In this document: positions 16,584 to 27,283 of the stretch, in pieces | Position numbering within the stretch: position 1 is the stretch's first letter | Layout of the letters: the number at the start of each line of letters is the position of its first letter | DNA from: Reichenbachiella sp. 5M10 | Lineage (GTDB): Bacteria > Bacteroidota > Bacteroidia > Cytophagales > Cyclobacteriaceae | DNA: 64,000 bases | Assembly: GCF_002742335.1 (NCBI RefSeq) | Contig: NZ_MDGR01000007.1 | Location: 2,918,501-2,982,500, forward strand | Direction of reading: 5' to 3' | Made by a program: the position numbers and the translations under genes | Notes under the pieces: model-generated | Seen by the model: the letters and a program-made list of their open reading frames with translations, nothing else | Database searches by the model: none | What the model was told of the DNA's origin: nothing

Positions 16584-19106
16584 ATGCGGGGAGTTTATGT
16601 GGTGGTACTGGTCTTTTCATGGTTCTTTTTTGGCCATCTATCAGAGGGGTTTAGCCAGTCAGCAAAGGGTGCGGAGGAAGAAGTAGTGACCGATAAGGAC
16701 AGTACCTCAAACCAAAAAAACAAATACAAAGAACTACTAGAAAAAGGAACATGGTCCAATGGACTTTTCAATGTAATTAGACAAAAAGGAGATTATTTCT
16801 TTGAAGTATCAGACTCTCTGATGGGAGTAGACCTACTCCTGGTCAATAAAATATCCAGCGTCCCCTATGCGCTCAACGGTCATGGTTTGAACAAAGGCAT
16901 GGCCTATGAAAGCAAAATGATAAGGTTTTACAAAGACACTGCGCTGAACAAGGTCTGGGTAAAAACCATCAACCCGAGAGTAAGCTCTCCAGCAAACGAT
17001 GCGATTACTCTTTCGGTAAAAGAAAACTTCGTCGAGTCAGTCATCGAGTCTTTCGATATCGAAGCAAAAAACGAAGATTCTACTACAGTCGTCATCAAGG
17101 TAAATAAGATCTTCGACGGAAACCGCAAAAGCTTTACTGACTTACTCGCCAGTACAGGGCTAGGTGGTGGCATACAAACGGATCTTTCCAAAATAGAAGA
17201 CATCAAGGCTTTTCCAGAAAACATCGTCGTAAAAAGCCTATTGACCACTTCTGTGAGTGAAGGAGGACCTGCTCTTCCACTTTCTATTGGGATCACCTTA
17301 AATATCGTACTATTACCAAAGAACCCCATGATGCCTCGCTATGCCGACAAGCGCATAGGGTATTTTGACAAGCCTATCAGCTATTTCTCCGATGAGCAGC
17401 ACGAAATAGAAAACCGAGAGATGATCACTCGGTGGAGATTGGAACCGAAAGAAGAGGATGAAGAAAAATACCTCAGTGGTGAACTCGTGGAACCAAAACA
17501 ACCCATCATCTATTATATCGATCCCTCTACACCTCCTCAATGGAGAACATACATTCAACAAGGAGTGCTTGACTGGAACGAAGCATTTGAAGAGGCCGGA
17601 TTTAAACATGCCGTCCAAGCTAAAGAGGTGACTGATGAAGAAGATTTTGATATCGATGATGTACGCTATTCGGTCATCACCTATGCAGCATCTGCCCAGA
17701 AAAATGCCATGGGGCCATCGATCATTGACCCCCGAAGCGGTGAAATAATAGAAGCAGACATCATGTGGTGGCACAATGTAATGAAAGCCGTCCACATGTG
17801 GATGCGTGTACAGACAGGGACAATAGATCCTAAAGCTAGGGCTAACAAATTTTCTGACGCACACATGGGAGAAGCTATCCGTTTTGTTTCCTCTCACGAG
17901 GTAGGGCACACCTTTGGTTTGACACACAATATGGGAGCTTCGCACAGCTACCCCGTTGACTCTTTGAGATCTCCCTCATTTACCAGTCATATGTCTGGCA
18001 CAGCACCTTCGATCATGGATTACGCCAGGTACAACTATGTCGCCCAGCCGGGGGATCATGTGACTGAAATCACCCCGGAAATTGGCATCTATGACAAATA
18101 CGCCATCCACTGGGGCTATAGATGGTTAGGCCTGAGCGATCCTCACGATGAAACAGCACAACTAAACGACTGGATCAGGGCACATGAAAATGACCCACTC
18201 TACTTTTATGGACCACAGCAGCCTGACATCATAGACCCGAGAAGCCAGTCAGAAGACCTAGGTGATGACGCAGTGAAAGCCAGTATGTATGGGCTACAAA
18301 ACCTTAAGAAAATCGTACCCAACATACTGAGTTGGGCTGCAGAAGTGGATCAAGACTATTATCAAGCTGCAAAACTTTACAAAGGCGTCATTGACCAGTG
18401 GGTAACTTACAACGGCCATGTGGTCTCCAACTTAGGAGGGGTCTACATCAACAACACAGTCGCTGGAGACAAAAAAGAGAGCTATGTACCCGTACCTGCC
18501 TTAAAACAAAGGGAAGCCGTAAACTATTTGATAGAAAATGGAGTTAAACCACAGCATTGGTTATTCACTCCTGATCTGATCCACAAAGTATACGCGGTGA
18601 GAGACGCTCCTGACGGTGAGCGCTATTACTCTCCCGTTTCGCTCATGCGAACCTACCAAACCAATGTGATGTATGCGATGGTTAAAACAGATCGGCTGGC
18701 TCGTATTATCGACAATCAAGTGCTTGTAAAAGGTGGAGAAGAGGTCTTTACGGCTCACGACATTTATGACCCTCTATTTGAGGCAGTTTTCCAAAAGACT
18801 GAGAAAGGCAAAGACCTAGATATGTATGATCGCATGACTCAAAAGAATTATGTCGACGTACTGACCGTTGATAGACTTGAATTACTCAAAAAGACCAAAG
18901 AAAATGCACTAACAGACGATCATCGCGAGTTTAAAAACATACACTACACCTACATACCCCGTGTATCAGACATCGGTTCGATACAGCATGCTGAGTTGCA
19001 GCGCATTTTAAAGCTTCTAAAGAAGAAGAGAAAAAGTGGAGACAGAGATACTAGGGCTCACTACGAAGATTTGATTTCGAGAATTGAGTTTAACCTAAAA
19101 AATTAG
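16584..19106 (+). CDS. Secreted zinc metalloprotease (DUF5117/DUF5118, gluzincin-like)
   Basis: An 840-residue exported protein. After a signal peptide (ending near SEGFSQ) come N-terminal domains of the DUF5118/DUF5117 type (about 50-300), then a metzincin-like catalytic domain. YYIDPSTPPQWRTYIQQGV and DWNEAFEEAGF (near 315-340) precede a zinc site HEVGHTFGLTH at about residue 438 (HExxHxxGxxH) and a downstream Met-turn-like SIMDYARYNYV. The family is widespread in Bacteroidota beside SusC/SusD genes and is assumed to degrade proteins at the cell surface or in the periplasm. The SusC gene starts 10 bases after its stop, so they are one operon. ATG 16584 is chosen over TTG 16575. No T9SS tail or lipobox is seen. 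Confidence 0.9.
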   Translation: MRGVYVVVLVFSWFFFGHLSEGFSQSAKGAEEEVVTDKDSTSNQKNKYKELLEKGTWSNGLFNVIRQKGDYFFEVSDSLMGVDLLLVNKISSVPYALNGHGLNKGMAYESKMIRFYKDTALNKVWVKTINPRVSSPANDAITLSVKENFVESVIESFDIEAKNEDSTTVVIKVNKIFDGNRKSFTDLLASTGLGGGIQTDLSKIEDIKAFPENIVVKSLLTTSVSEGGPALPLSIGITLNIVLLPKNPMMPRYADKRIGYFDKPISYFSDEQHEIENREMITRWRLEPKEEDEEKYLSGELVEPKQPIIYYIDPSTPPQWRTYIQQGVLDWNEAFEEAGFKHAVQAKEVTDEEDFDIDDVRYSVITYAASAQKNAMGPSIIDPRSGEIIEADIMWWHNVMKAVHMWMRVQTGTIDPKARANKFSDAHMGEAIRFVSSHEVGHTFGLTHNMGASHSYPVDSLRSPSFTSHMSGTAPSIMDYARYNYVAQPGDHVTEITPEIGIYDKYAIHWGYRWLGLSDPHDETAQLNDWIRAHENDPLYFYGPQQPDIIDPRSQSEDLGDDAVKASMYGLQNLKKIVPNILSWAAEVDQDYYQAAKLYKGVIDQWVTYNGHVVSNLGGVYINNTVAGDKKESYVPVPALKQREAVNYLIENGVKPQHWLFTPDLIHKVYAVRDAPDGERYYSPVSLMRTYQTNVMYAMVKTDRLARIIDNQVLVKGGEEVFTAHDIYDPLFEAVFQKTEKGKDLDMYDRMTQKNYVDVLTVDRLELLKKTKENALTDDHREFKNIHYTYIPRVSDIGSIQHAELQRILKLLKKKRKSGDRDTRAHYEDLISRIEFNLKN

Positions 19107-19116
19107 GAAGGGAAGG

Positions 19117-22100
19117 ATGAGAAGAGTTATTTATCTATTGGCAATGCTGCCAAGTATGCTGTGGGCGCAAGATGTAAAACGCATAAGCGGCCAAGTCACA
19201 GACATCGAAAGTGGTGAGCCACTGATTGGGGCATCCGTATATATATCCTTGGAAGCTATAGAAACTGAACGATCAGTAGTAGGCACCATCACAGATATCG
19301 AGGGCATGTTTTCTTTCCAGGCACCTGCAGATGCCAAAAACGTGACCGTCACCTACACAGGCTATGAGTCCAAAACCTACACAATAGAAGGTCAATATAC
19401 GGAAGGCATACGGATAGAGCTCAAGCAATCAAGTGACATGCTCAACGAGGTAGTACTCACCGGGTACCAAGAAACTACCATGCGCAAAACAACATCTGCC
19501 ATCAGTAAGGTAGAAGTCAAAGACATCAAGCAAGCTGGCGTAGCTAGCGTAGATCAAATGCTACAAGGTCAATTGCCTGGAGTATTTGTCCAGCAAACGT
19601 CTGGTGCACCAGGTGCCCCCGTCAAAATCAACATTCGTGGCACGGCCTCACTCAATGGTTCCTCAGACCCGCTCTGGGTATTGGATGGCATGCCACTAGA
19701 AGGAGACGACGTACCTACGGACTTTAGAGACAAGGACAACATTGATCTACTCAAAAGCTACCCTATAGCGGGCATCAATCCAGATGATATCGAGAGTATC
19801 ACAGTACTCAAAGATGCTTCTGCAACCAGTATCTATGGTGCCAGAGCTGCCAATGGCGTAATCGTGATCACTACCAAAAATGGTCAAATAGGCAAAGCTA
19901 GAATCAATGTCTCGGCAGGCACATTTGTCACACAAGCCCCTGACTACAGCAAACTGAAGCTGATGAACTCTGATCAAAAAGTGGATTTCGAATTGTACCT
20001 AGCAGAAAGAGATGACCTCAACTATCTATCTGACAAAGGAGAAGTAGCACGTATATTGGATAGCTACGGCCAATATGATCAAATGTCTAGTGGAGGGTTC
20101 TCTAGTCTCAGTCCTGAAGCTCAGGCTGCTATCAACCAGCTCCGAACAACAAATACCAATTGGGGGGATGAGCTATATCAAATGGCCCTCAACCAACAAT
20201 ACGGATTGAACATATCTGGTGGAAATAAGAACAATGACTATTATTTCTCTGCAGGGTATTTTGAGGAAAAAGGTAGTACAATCGGATCAGGGCAGCAGCG
20301 TTTCAACCTTTCCTTAAAGGATAACTTCAAAATTTCCGAAAGACTAAAACTAGGGGTAGCAATATTTGGGAGTCAAAACCGAACCTATTCTTATCTCAGC
20401 GGAATAGATGCCTATACAAACCCTGCATATTATGCCCGTACAGCCAATCCTTACCTTGCCCTTAAGGATTCCAACGGTGAGTATATCTATGACCCAGACT
20501 TGGTCGAAAGAGAAGATTTGAATTTACAATACAATGTACTCGAAGAACGTACCAATACCAGTAATGAACTTGTAGTAAATTCGATCAAATCAATCTTCAA
20601 TATCAAATATGCATTTGATTGGGGATTGGTAGTCAATAGCCAGCTCGGACTACAACTGGACAATGATAGCCAAGAACAAGTCTCAGATGAAGAAAGCTAC
20701 TATACCCGAAAATACGAACTCAAATCCAGATACACAGACGGAGACGGACAGTATCAATACTACATGCCGCAAGGAGGCATCATCCAAAACACCAACAGCA
20801 ACGATTTTCAATACAACTGGAAGTCTACCTTGAACTACGGCCAAGTGTTCTACAATAGACACGAAGTGGATGTGCTCTTGGGTGCAGAGTTTAGAGAAAC
20901 TACCAACAACTCCGTTTTCACCCGTGGCTTTGGATTCAACCCCAACACTCTGACCACTATCCCTATCACTTACGACAAAGCATCAGACAATTCTAACTTT
21001 GATACCTACACCAAGACAGCATTGCACAATGCATACTCTTCCTTTTTTGGCACATTCTCATACACCTACGACAACACCTACTCCTTATTTTCCAGCTTAA
21101 GGTACGACGGTTCCAACCTATTTGGCGTCAACCCTAAGTACCGCTATTTGCCGATCTGGTCTGTAGCAGGCTCGTGGAACATCGCCAACGAAGATTTTTT
21201 GTACGAGGCGGGTTTAGACATTCTTAAACTCCGAGCTTCATACGGAATCCAAGGCAATATAGACAAGTCAACTTCTCCCTATGTGATTGGCACCTACGGC
21301 TCGACGAGCATACTCCCTGGACTCCAAGAAGAATCAATAAGTTCATTAGGAGCACCTAATCCTGATCTAAGGTGGGAAAAAACCACCTCAACCAACGTAG
21401 GTCTTGATTTTGGCATGGGAAGTGGGCGATTATTCTTATCTGCAGACCTGTATTACCGCAAAGGAACTGACCTGGTAGGTTTAAGATCTGTCCCTTTGGA
21501 ATCGGGATACAACTTCATCACGACCAACTGGGCGACCCTCGTTAATAAAGGCTTTGAGTTTTCTCTAAGAACAGTAAACATCGAGACAGACCGATTTAGG
21601 TGGTCTACCAATTTCAACATCTCTGCCAACAAGAACGTGGTAGAAAAAATACAAGCGCATGACGACTCTTTCAAACCATCACTAGAAGGCTATAGCGTCA
21701 ATGCCATTTTTGCACTAAAGACCGCAGGACTAGACGGCAATGGGTTACCCATTTTCGAAAAGGATGGTCAACAAATGAGTGCTGTAGACTTTTTTCAACT
21801 TCGTGACGGCACTACGGGTGAGCAACTAACCCGCGAAGAGCATAGGGAGCTGTATACCTATATGGGGGACGGAACCCCTAAACTAAATGGAGGCTTCAAC
21901 AACTCCTTTAGATATAGACAGTTTGACTTGCAAATAGCTGCCAACTTTGTCATCAAGCAGCTCGTACAGCGTACACCTTCCTACCACTTGACTTCCGTAA
22001 ACCCTTCTAGAAATTACAGCACCGAGATCCTTTCAGCCAGCACTAATGGATTACCTGCTCTTATTGGTTTCAATTCCCCTGGAATTGAAACCTCTTTGGT

Positions 22101-22389
22101 CTACACCTGGTTCAACTCTGGAGATGATGGCCTGACCTACAATGATCTGGATATCTGGGTGAGTGAAATATCGTACCTAAGGATCAACAGCATCAGATTG
22201 GGTTACAATCTAAGCAAAAACACTCTGGACAAGCTTCGGCTCAATTCAGCGAGAATCTATCTGGAGGGAAGAAACCTACTGGTCCTAAGCACAGATTACG
22301 ACTACTATTTCGACCCAGAAACCTACGGCAGCCCCTACGCTCAACCCATCCCAAGAATGATTGCTGCGGGAGTTAATCTATCATTTTAA
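19117..22389 (+). CDS. SusC/RagA-type TonB-dependent outer-membrane transporter
   Basis: A 1090-residue outer-membrane receptor. Signal peptide (1-17, ending LWAQ), a carboxypeptidase-regulatory-like domain (about 22-105, ISGQVTDIESGEPLIGASV), the TonB-box/plug region starting near NEVVLTGY, plug signatures LQGQLPGVFVQQTSG and INPDDIESITVLKDASATSIYGARAANG, and a 22-strand barrel ending in LSF. SusC proteins form a pedal-bin complex with a SusD lipoprotein and import oligomers with TonB energy. Position between a large protease and SusD suggests peptide rather than glycan uptake (inference; RagAB is the known peptide example). Confidence 0.95.
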   Translation: MRRVIYLLAMLPSMLWAQDVKRISGQVTDIESGEPLIGASVYISLEAIETERSVVGTITDIEGMFSFQAPADAKNVTVTYTGYESKTYTIEGQYTEGIRIELKQSSDMLNEVVLTGYQETTMRKTTSAISKVEVKDIKQAGVASVDQMLQGQLPGVFVQQTSGAPGAPVKINIRGTASLNGSSDPLWVLDGMPLEGDDVPTDFRDKDNIDLLKSYPIAGINPDDIESITVLKDASATSIYGARAANGVIVITTKNGQIGKARINVSAGTFVTQAPDYSKLKLMNSDQKVDFELYLAERDDLNYLSDKGEVARILDSYGQYDQMSSGGFSSLSPEAQAAINQLRTTNTNWGDELYQMALNQQYGLNISGGNKNNDYYFSAGYFEEKGSTIGSGQQRFNLSLKDNFKISERLKLGVAIFGSQNRTYSYLSGIDAYTNPAYYARTANPYLALKDSNGEYIYDPDLVEREDLNLQYNVLEERTNTSNELVVNSIKSIFNIKYAFDWGLVVNSQLGLQLDNDSQEQVSDEESYYTRKYELKSRYTDGDGQYQYYMPQGGIIQNTNSNDFQYNWKSTLNYGQVFYNRHEVDVLLGAEFRETTNNSVFTRGFGFNPNTLTTIPITYDKASDNSNFDTYTKTALHNAYSSFFGTFSYTYDNTYSLFSSLRYDGSNLFGVNPKYRYLPIWSVAGSWNIANEDFLYEAGLDILKLRASYGIQGNIDKSTSPYVIGTYGSTSILPGLQEESISSLGAPNPDLRWEKTTSTNVGLDFGMGSGRLFLSADLYYRKGTDLVGLRSVPLESGYNFITTNWATLVNKGFEFSLRTVNIETDRFRWSTNFNISANKNVVEKIQAHDDSFKPSLEGYSVNAIFALKTAGLDGNGLPIFEKDGQQMSAVDFFQLRDGTTGEQLTREEHRELYTYMGDGTPKLNGGFNNSFRYRQFDLQIAANFVIKQLVQRTPSYHLTSVNPSRNYSTEILSASTNGLPALIGFNSPGIETSLVYTWFNSGDDGLTYNDLDIWVSEISYLRINSIRLGYNLSKNTLDKLRLNSARIYLEGRNLLVLSTDYDYYFDPETYGSPYAQPIPRMIAAGVNLSF

Positions 22390-22400
22390 AACATCAGGAA

Positions 22401-23720
22401 ATGAAAAAGATACTACTAATTAGTTTGATTGCCATGAGCACCCTGTCTTGCGATGAGTTTCTGGACATTCAGCCAGTAGGGCAGGTCATACCTGTCTCGG
22501 TAGAAGAATACCGCAGTTTCCTCACGACAGCTTATGCCATCGTACCCGATCACAAGGTCCTGATGACATACCGTACAGACGAGCTACTGCTCACCGAAAA
22601 TTCTGCGGGCATAGCATACTATGAAGATATCTACCTATGGCGAGATGACAATCCTTCATTGCTCACTACTCCTTACCCCTACGCCAGCTTTTACACAGTC
22701 ATATTCTATGCCAACCATGTCATCAACAGTACTGAAGACATCATCGGTGAGCAAGAAGAAATTGAGCAACTGGTGGGTGAAGCCTATGGCTTGCGTGCCT
22801 TGAACTATTTCGAACTCGTCAACATGTACGGGGCACCGTACGATGCAAGTACTGCCGATTCCGAACTAGCCGTACCGATAGTCACCACCTACGACTCTGA
22901 CAGAAGGTACTTTAGAGAAACTACAGCGGCCGTATATCAGTTGATCAATGAAGACATAACTATGGCCGAAAGCCTCCTGCAAGTAGCCAGACAAGAACCC
23001 GGCTATAATTACAGATTTTCTATCGCAGCACTCAAAAGCTTGAAAGCAAGAGTAGCCTTGTATATGCAAGATTGGAAAACTGCTATAGAGGCTAGCCATG
23101 AAGCCCTGTCCATACAGGGAGATTTGCTCGATCTGAACGAAAGCCATGAAGTGATGCCGTGTGAATACAACTCAGAGGAGTCCATACTCGCGCTACAGGA
23201 AGTAACCTCTGTAGACATACTACAAAACGCGTCAATTTCCGAATACTTGATCAATACATACAATCAATCAGACGACTTGCGTTTTGACGAGATGTATAGG
23301 GTATCTGGTTCGGGATACAGCTCTAAAAAATCCTCCGGCAGCAATTTCAAGTCAACGTTCCGCACAGCTGATCTCTACCTGATGCTCGCGGAGGCTAATG
23401 CTCACCTTGGAGGTGCCAACCTACAAACGAGCAAATCTGCCTTGCTCACACTTGCGCAAAACAGATACACGCCACAGGGATATACGGACTACCAATCACA
23501 GATAGAATCTATGAACCAACAGCAACTACTGGACGAAGTACTCCAAGAAAGACTCCGAGAATTTGCCCTAGAGGGCCACAGGTGGTACGACATTCGTCGT
23601 ACCAATTCAACGACTATTGACAAGATCTTTGAGGGGGAAGCTTTCACCCTCAATGTAGAAGACACCCGCTATACCCTGCCTTTTCCACAAGACGCAACCA
23701 TCAACAACCCTGATCTATGA
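22401..23720 (+). CDS. SusD/RagB-type nutrient-binding lipoprotein
   Basis: A 439-residue surface lipoprotein: the signal peptide ends in LSC with lipid-attachment Cys17, then the SusD fold with a helical TPR-like scaffold (residues about 95-260, including LVGEAYGLRALNYFELVNMYG) and the C-terminal SusD segment with LQERLREFALEGHRWYDIRRT. It is shorter than typical SusD proteins (500-600), fitting a small RagB-like member. It caps the SusC barrel and binds incoming substrate. It starts 11 bases after the SusC stop. Confidence 0.93.
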   Translation: MKKILLISLIAMSTLSCDEFLDIQPVGQVIPVSVEEYRSFLTTAYAIVPDHKVLMTYRTDELLLTENSAGIAYYEDIYLWRDDNPSLLTTPYPYASFYTVIFYANHVINSTEDIIGEQEEIEQLVGEAYGLRALNYFELVNMYGAPYDASTADSELAVPIVTTYDSDRRYFRETTAAVYQLINEDITMAESLLQVARQEPGYNYRFSIAALKSLKARVALYMQDWKTAIEASHEALSIQGDLLDLNESHEVMPCEYNSEESILALQEVTSVDILQNASISEYLINTYNQSDDLRFDEMYRVSGSGYSSKKSSGSNFKSTFRTADLYLMLAEANAHLGGANLQTSKSALLTLAQNRYTPQGYTDYQSQIESMNQQQLLDEVLQERLREFALEGHRWYDIRRTNSTTIDKIFEGEAFTLNVEDTRYTLPFPQDATINNPDL

Positions 23721-23760
23721 CCCTTATTTATTTTTTAACTTTTAACGCAATTGAAACTTT

Positions 23761-24786
23761 ATGAAAAGTATTTATTCACTCTTGTGCCTAGCTCTAATAG
23801 GATTGAGCTTGGCATCATGTTCAGAAGATGAAGCAACGAAATCCAACCTCGCCAGTATCGAGTCTTTCGAAATTGCATTCGGACTAGATGAAGGCGTAGA
23901 ATATGAATTTGACGCAAACAGCATTAGCGTAAGTGTTCCTTTTGGGACAGTGCTCTCTGGATTAGAAACCACAGTGGCAATCTCTGAAAACGCCTTAGTA
24001 GAACCTGTATCAGGTTCAGCAATTGACTATACCGATGGCGAAGCAGTGACCTTTACTGTGACTGCAGAGGATGCCACTGTACAAACCTATGACGTCACTG
24101 TAACTGTGCGCGGCGAGGTAGGAAGCGGGTCTAAGCTAGAGACCTACAGCATTGCTGATCTATTCGGCGAAAATGCTACTACTACTTACCTGTATTCTGA
24201 TCTATCTGGTTTTGTGACAAAGTACACCAAAGTCGCAGACGACTGGGGCACGGAGATTACTTCTACTTATGAATTGATCTATGATGACAAAAACCAGGTA
24301 ACTGAACTCAAATTCACTTCTGGACAAACCGAAGGAACGACTACCTATGGCTACAATGAAGATGGACAGATCATCTCCGGCGAACAAACTGAGAATGGTG
24401 AAGCTGTTTACTCCTACACTTATACTTACAGTTCAGGTATTCTTTCAGAAATACTCAGAACCGATCGCTTGGACGATGATTTCGAGTCAACTACCGTATT
24501 CACCGTAGAAAATGGCAATGTCATCAACATGGTGAAATCTGGAGAGGAATACACTGCCAGCTATGATGACAAAGAAAACCCATTCAAAAACCTTTATCCA
24601 GCTGCATTCGCTGCTATCAACATTGGCATAGAAGATATCAATGTAAACAATCCGATTTCGGGAACACTAGCGGACAATGCCATCACCTATGAGTACAACG
24701 AAGATGGCTACCCTGTATCTGCCAGCTACACCTACTTCGATGGATTAGCCACTGTAGACAAAGCATTTACCTACTACGCTGAGTAG
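23761..24786 (+). CDS. DUF5018-like lipoprotein
   Basis: A 341-residue lipoprotein (lipobox LASC, Cys20). Residues about 28-118 form a repeat-type beta domain (IESFEIAFG..., ISVSVPFGTVLSGLETTVAIS, VTFTVTAEDATVQTYDVTVTV), the pattern called DUF5018 and often seen in surface lipoproteins of Sus loci. The rest (about 150-341) is made of short YD-like repeats such as YELIYDDKNQVTELKF, YGYNEDGQIISGE and YEYNEDGYPVSASY, like a wound beta-sheet. It likely sits on the cell surface as an accessory binding protein for the SusCD system, 40 bases downstream of SusD and before a strong terminator. Function is not otherwise known. Confidence 0.75.
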   Translation: MKSIYSLLCLALIGLSLASCSEDEATKSNLASIESFEIAFGLDEGVEYEFDANSISVSVPFGTVLSGLETTVAISENALVEPVSGSAIDYTDGEAVTFTVTAEDATVQTYDVTVTVRGEVGSGSKLETYSIADLFGENATTTYLYSDLSGFVTKYTKVADDWGTEITSTYELIYDDKNQVTELKFTSGQTEGTTTYGYNEDGQIISGEQTENGEAVYSYTYTYSSGILSEILRTDRLDDDFESTTVFTVENGNVINMVKSGEEYTASYDDKENPFKNLYPAAFAAINIGIEDINVNNPISGTLADNAITYEYNEDGYPVSASYTYFDGLATVDKAFTYYAE

Positions 24787-24813
24787 TAGAAATCAAAAAT
24801 GCAATGCATTTAC

Positions 24814-24848
24814 ACCCACCAGGGCTTGCTGCCTGGTGGGTTATTTTA
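24814..24848 (+). terminator. Strong intrinsic terminator of the protease-SusCD run
   Basis: CCCACCAGG (24815-24823) pairs perfectly with CCTGGTGGG (24832-24840), extended by an outer A-T pair, 8-base loop, followed by TTATTTTAT. Confidence 0.88.
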
Positions 24849-24922
24849 TATCACTTATTTTCATTTCCCCTCTTTCGACATTAGATCTACCTGCCGTACT
24901 AACGATCTCAAATGAAAGTTAA

Positions 24923-27097
24923 ATGAGCCTCAAGAAAAAACTACCCCTATTTATTGTCACAGTTGTAGCTGTTACGATCATACTGATCACTGGTATCTCC
25001 ATTTACACTATCAACAAAAAAGCCAATGCTGACATAAAGACCCTACAGCAACAAGAAATGAACAATGCCCGAGAACGGCTAAAAAATCTGGTAGAGCTAG
25101 CCTATAGTATGATTGACAACAATCACTCTGGATCACATGGAGAGGCCAATCTGTATGCTGCCCTCTCCATACTGTCCAAACTACAATTTGGGGATGGTGA
25201 GGGATATTTTTGGGTCACGGACACACAGCTACCCTTCCCTACCATGATACTCAATCCTGCCAACTCAGAAATACATGGAGACACCTTGAAAGATGAATCG
25301 TACAACGTCATCAAAGATGAACCTGGCAAAAACGTACACCAGAAACGGGTAGAGCAAGTATTAGCAAATGGAGAAGCTTTTGTGAACTACTACGAACAGC
25401 GTGATGCAAAAGGAGACATGCTGAGCAAACTATCCTACTCACGACACTACAAGCCCCTAGGCTGGGTGATATCCACTGGGGTATTCGTAGATGCCATAGA
25501 TGCCAAAGTAGCCTTGAAGCAAAAAGAACTCAAACAACAAATCGGTCAGATGATAGTCGCCATCAGTATCTCCGCTGTATTGCTCTTTCTCATCGTTATT
25601 TTCATCAGTATCCGGTTTTCTAACTCCGTCACTTCAGCGATCAACAATGTAGCCGAACGATTGCGAGAACTAGCCGCTGGAAAGCATGTCAGCCACATGA
25701 TCAGCAATAGAAAAGATGAAATAGGCGAAATGGTAGCTTCACTCAATGACTTAGTAGACGGCATGACATCCTACGAACAGTTTGCCACTCAGATTGGCAA
25801 AGGTAATCTTGACCACAGTTTTGAAAAAAGAAGCGAAGATGATGCATTAGGTTCAGCATTGCTCAGCATGCGATCCTCTCTCAAATCCGTGCTGGAAGAA
25901 ACCAATGCAGTATTGGAAGAAGCCGGTGACAATGGCAATTTGAAAGCAAGAATATCTCTACTACACAAAAAGGGAGTATGGATGGAATTAGCCGAATCAA
26001 TCAATGGGTTACTAGAATCTGTAGCTACACCACTCATAGAAATCAATCGAGTAGCAAACCATATGGCCATTGGCAACCTTGCAGAAAGGTTCTCATTAGA
26101 AACCGCTGGTGACATTGCTCAAACAGCTCACAGCCTCAATCAAGCATTGACCAACCTCAATCATCTGATTGCAGAGGTGATGAGCAGTGCAAACAGTGTA
26201 GATAGTTCTACCTATGAAATGCTCTCCGCCAACAGTGAAATGAATCGAGGTACGTCTGAAATAGCCTCTTCCATTTCCCAGATGAGTGATGGAGCACTTA
26301 CCCAAGTCGCCAAAGTTGATGAATCCTCACAGGTAATAGAAATGATTATCCATTCATTCAATGAGATGAAAGAACTTGCGAACGAAATCAATGAAGCTTC
26401 TGATGAAGGCTATGGCAAAAGTATGGGAGGCATGAAAATCATGTCTGAACTGGACAGCAGCATGCATACCATCCTAAACAATTCCGAAGAAACTGCCAAT
26501 CACATGAAACTGCTCACAGATAGGTCCCTGGAAATCAATAAAGCCGTAGAAGTGATAGCCAATATAGCCAAACAGACCAATATGCTAGCGTTGAATGCTG
26601 CAATAGAGGCTGCTCAAGCAGGTGACGCAGGTAGAGGGTTCGCTGTAGTAGCCGAAGAAATCAGAAAACTAGCAGAATTATCCAATCAGTCGGCCTCAGA
26701 AATCAGCACCTTGATCACTGCCGTACAAAGCGACACAAAAGACGCCAGTCGATTTATCCTAAGCATGAATACTACAGTGAAATCAGGTGCACTGGCATCC
26801 AATAAGGCCACTGTAGCATTCAAAGGAATCATCAATTCTTCTGAGAAAACATTAAAGCTCTCTGAAAGAATTGTCCACACCATAGAAGAACAAGAAGGAA
26901 GTGTACAATCAGCCATGAGTATCACTGAAAGTATCGTAGTGATCGCCGAACAAACTGCAGCAGGATCCAGAGAAGTAGCCAGTGCTGCCAGCCAAGTAGC
27001 TGCAGGCATGGATACATTTGCAGAAAAATCTAAAGGACTGTCAGATATAGCATCCGAACTCAAAGAAGAACTAGCTAAATTCAAAATACTCAATTGA
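24923..27097 (+). CDS. Methyl-accepting chemotaxis protein with Cache sensor
   Basis: A 724-residue chemoreceptor. Helix 1 (about 8-29), a periplasmic single-Cache domain (about 40-200; GEGYFWVTD and [18 protein letters not shown] are typical sCache_2 segments), helix 2 (about 208-230), HAMP and linker (about 232-400) and a coiled-coil signalling domain with the hairpin tip [20 protein letters not shown] followed by [16 protein letters not shown]. It should control a CheA/CheW array. No other che gene is in the window, and chemoreceptors are uncommon in this phylum. It follows the protease-SusCD terminator by 75 bases, so it is transcribed separately but may sense related nutrients. Confidence 0.93.
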   Translation: MSLKKKLPLFIVTVVAVTIILITGISIYTINKKANADIKTLQQQEMNNARERLKNLVELAYSMIDNNHSGSHGEANLYAALSILSKLQFGDGEGYFWVTDTQLPFPTMILNPANSEIHGDTLKDESYNVIKDEPGKNVHQKRVEQVLANGEAFVNYYEQRDAKGDMLSKLSYSRHYKPLGWVISTGVFVDAIDAKVALKQKELKQQIGQMIVAISISAVLLFLIVIFISIRFSNSVTSAINNVAERLRELAAGKHVSHMISNRKDEIGEMVASLNDLVDGMTSYEQFATQIGKGNLDHSFEKRSEDDALGSALLSMRSSLKSVLEETNAVLEEAGDNGNLKARISLLHKKGVWMELAESINGLLESVATPLIEINRVANHMAIGNLAERFSLETAGDIAQTAHSLNQALTNLNHLIAEVMSSANSVDSSTYEMLSANSEMNRGTSEIASSISQMSDGALTQVAKVDESSQVIEMIIHSFNEMKELANEINEASDEGYGKSMGGMKIMSELDSSMHTILNNSEETANHMKLLTDRSLEINKAVEVIANIAKQTNMLALNAAIEAAQAGDAGRGFAVVAEEIRKLAELSNQSASEISTLITAVQSDTKDASRFILSMNTTVKSGALASNKATVAFKGIINSSEKTLKLSERIVHTIEEQEGSVQSAMSITESIVVIAEQTAAGSREVASAASQVAAGMDTFAEKSKGLSDIASELKEELAKFKILN

Positions 27098-27283
27098 AAC
27101 CGTCCAAATTTAAGCTACGTCATACAAGTATTAGGATATAGTCAAACGATACATCTACAAAAAAGAAGGTAAAAGCCATTATTCGTTCAGCTGCCCACTA
27201 AAATACCTCAACTACTCGCATGGATATCTCCTGTGCTAGACACCTCATCTATCGACAAGAATAGAAGATCGCGAAGACCATTA

